This document shows, one piece after another, positions 4,893-5,835 of a stretch of 5,835 nt of DNA (position 1 is the first letter of the stretch; each line of letters opens with the position of its first letter). Position numbers and translations under genes: made by a program. The notes beneath the pieces were generated by a model. The model did not search any database. It was not told the DNA's origin and worked only from the letters and a program-made list of their open reading frames with translations. The stretch covers positions 1 to 5,835 of the forward strand of contig JADMKH010000313.1 in assembly GCA_018780025.1 (NCBI GenBank), read 5' to 3'. This DNA comes from Thiobacillus sp. Its GTDB lineage: Bacteria > Pseudomonadota > Gammaproteobacteria > Burkholderiales > Thiobacillaceae.

Positions 4893-5835
4893 GTCGTGAT
4901 ACGTCGGTAAATGTCGGTGACTTTCACCGGTAATTGTCTCACGTCATCCAGAATGATGTAACGCGCCGCGCCGTACATGTGCGGGAGGTAGTCGCGGGCT
5001 TCGCGGTCGAGCGTGATGCAAAAGGGGTGGATGCCGGTGCGGCTGGCCTCCATCAACGCCATGCGCGTGTCCTCGACGCCATAGACGCCGCGATAGACAT
5101 CGAAGTAATCGTCCGGACGACCATCCGACAGCGTGACCAGCACGCGGGTCCTGGCTTCGACCTGGTTCAGCAGCTTGGTCATGTGGCGCAGGGCAAACCC
5201 CATGCGGGTGTATTCCTGCGGCCGGATGCCCGAGATGCGCGCTTTCACCTCGTTGTCGTAGCGCTCGTCAAAGGTCTTGATGCGGAACAGTTCGCAGCGT
5301 TTGCGCGTGGTGCCCGAAAAACCGTAAATCGCATAGCGGTCGCCCAGCAATTCCAACGCTTCACACAGCAGAATCAGCGCCTCGCGCTCGGCCTCGTTGA
5401 TCCAGCCCTTGGTCGAGCCGCTCATGTCGACCAGAAAAGCCACGGCGATGTTGCGGTCGGCGCGGTGGGTGCGCATGAACAGCCGGTCGCTCATTTCGCT
5501 GCCGTCGCGGGCGTCGGCCAGCGCTTCGATCAAGGCATCGAGGTCGATTTCGTCGCCCTGGGTTTGCCGTTTTTCGAGGCGGTTTTCATCGCGCAGCGCT
5601 TCAAACTTTTTGCGCAGATGTTTGACCAGGCCCGCATGCTTGCCGAGGGTGTCGCGATAAAAGTCGTCGTAGACCGGGGTGACGGGCTTTTCCCGTATCA
5701 CGCACCAGTTCTTGCGGTAATGCTGGCGGCCATGATCCCACTCGGGATACAGTTCGGCGCCTTTCTCGTGGTAGGTGCCTTGCCAGACCGAGTCGGCGTC
5801 CTCGGGCTGGTCAAAGACACGGTTCGGATCGTATT
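4889..5835 (-). CDS. cbbO: CbbO/NorD-family VWA-domain protein, N-terminus cut by window edge
   Basis: The frame is open from the right edge to TGA at 4891-4889, giving the C-terminal 314 residues; the start is outside the window. The visible part opens with YPEWD (29-33) and NWCVIRE, typical of NorD/CbbO proteins just ahead of the VWA domain. A charged linker follows. The VWA domain then runs from about 125 to 280 with an intact metal-ion-dependent adhesion site: DMSGS (136-140), a Thr near 209 (YTRMGFALRH) and the Asp of LSDGRPDD (237). These proteins act with a MoxR-type AAA+ ATPase: CbbQ-CbbO reactivates inhibited Rubisco, while NorQ-NorD inserts the non-haem iron of nitric oxide reductase. 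The C-terminus LPVKVTDIYRRIT looks CbbO-like to me, but NorD remains possible. The cbbO symbol is therefore tentative; the family call is firm. A GTG at 5701 is internal, not the start. Confidence 0.8.
   Translation of the reverse strand, partial: YDPNRVFDQPEDADSVWQGTYHEKGAELYPEWDHGRQHYRKNWCVIREKPVTPVYDDFYRDTLGKHAGLVKHLRKKFEALRDENRLEKRQTQGDEIDLDALIEALADARDGSEMSDRLFMRTHRADRNIAVAFLVDMSGSTKGWINEAEREALILLCEALELLGDRYAIYGFSGTTRKRCELFRIKTFDERYDNEVKARISGIRPQEYTRMGFALRHMTKLLNQVEARTRVLVTLSDGRPDDYFDVYRGVYGVEDTRMALMEASRTGIHPFCITLDREARDYLPHMYGAARYIILDDVRQLPVKVTDIYRRITT

Overview
The window looks like chromosomal DNA from a betaproteobacterium with moderately high GC. The evidence is the conserved block ispB <-> rplU-rpmA-obg with a tRNA-Pro next to ispB, the strongly proteobacterial IspB, bL21, bL27 and Obg sequences, and a CbbO/NorD-type von Willebrand factor A (VWA) protein. 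If that last gene is cbbO, the organism would be a CO2-fixing (chemolithoautotrophic) betaproteobacterium. The cbbO partner genes lie outside the window, so this is inference.

Left end (1-917): the end of an integrated element. A tyrosine recombinase gene on the minus strand runs off the left edge, with its catalytic C-terminus missing from view. It has a good sigma70-type promoter and a tandem 9-bp repeat in its leader. Just upstream, 90 bp from its start codon, lies the 3' part of a threonine tRNA (anticodon TGT) with an encoded CCA end. This is the usual footprint of site-specific integration into a tRNA gene. The original tRNA terminator appears to be retained to the right of it (936-958), which places the element/host junction near 869-870.

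Middle (918-2759, minus strand): a short spacer holds terminators on both strands. It is followed by a small two-cluster CDGSH iron-sulfur protein, an intact tRNA-Pro(CGG), and ispB, which makes the polyprenyl tail of the respiratory quinone.

Right-centre (2760-4626, plus strand): a near-consensus promoter drives rplU-rpmA (50S proteins bL21 and bL27). A strong intrinsic terminator follows, and then obg, the GTPase of late 50S assembly. The three genes thus share a ribosome theme, but obg is separated from the r-protein genes by the terminator.

Right end (4614-5835, minus strand): the C-terminal 314 residues of the CbbO/NorD-like VWA protein enter from the right edge. Its stop codon overlaps the start of an uncharacterised 92-aa ORF by 4 bp (ATGA). 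That ORF in turn overlaps the 3' end of obg tail-to-tail by 13 bp.

No clear-cut new system is visible. The points most worth a second look are the hidden element end with its repeats, the translationally coupled unknown ORF behind the VWA protein, and the terminator between rpmA and obg.
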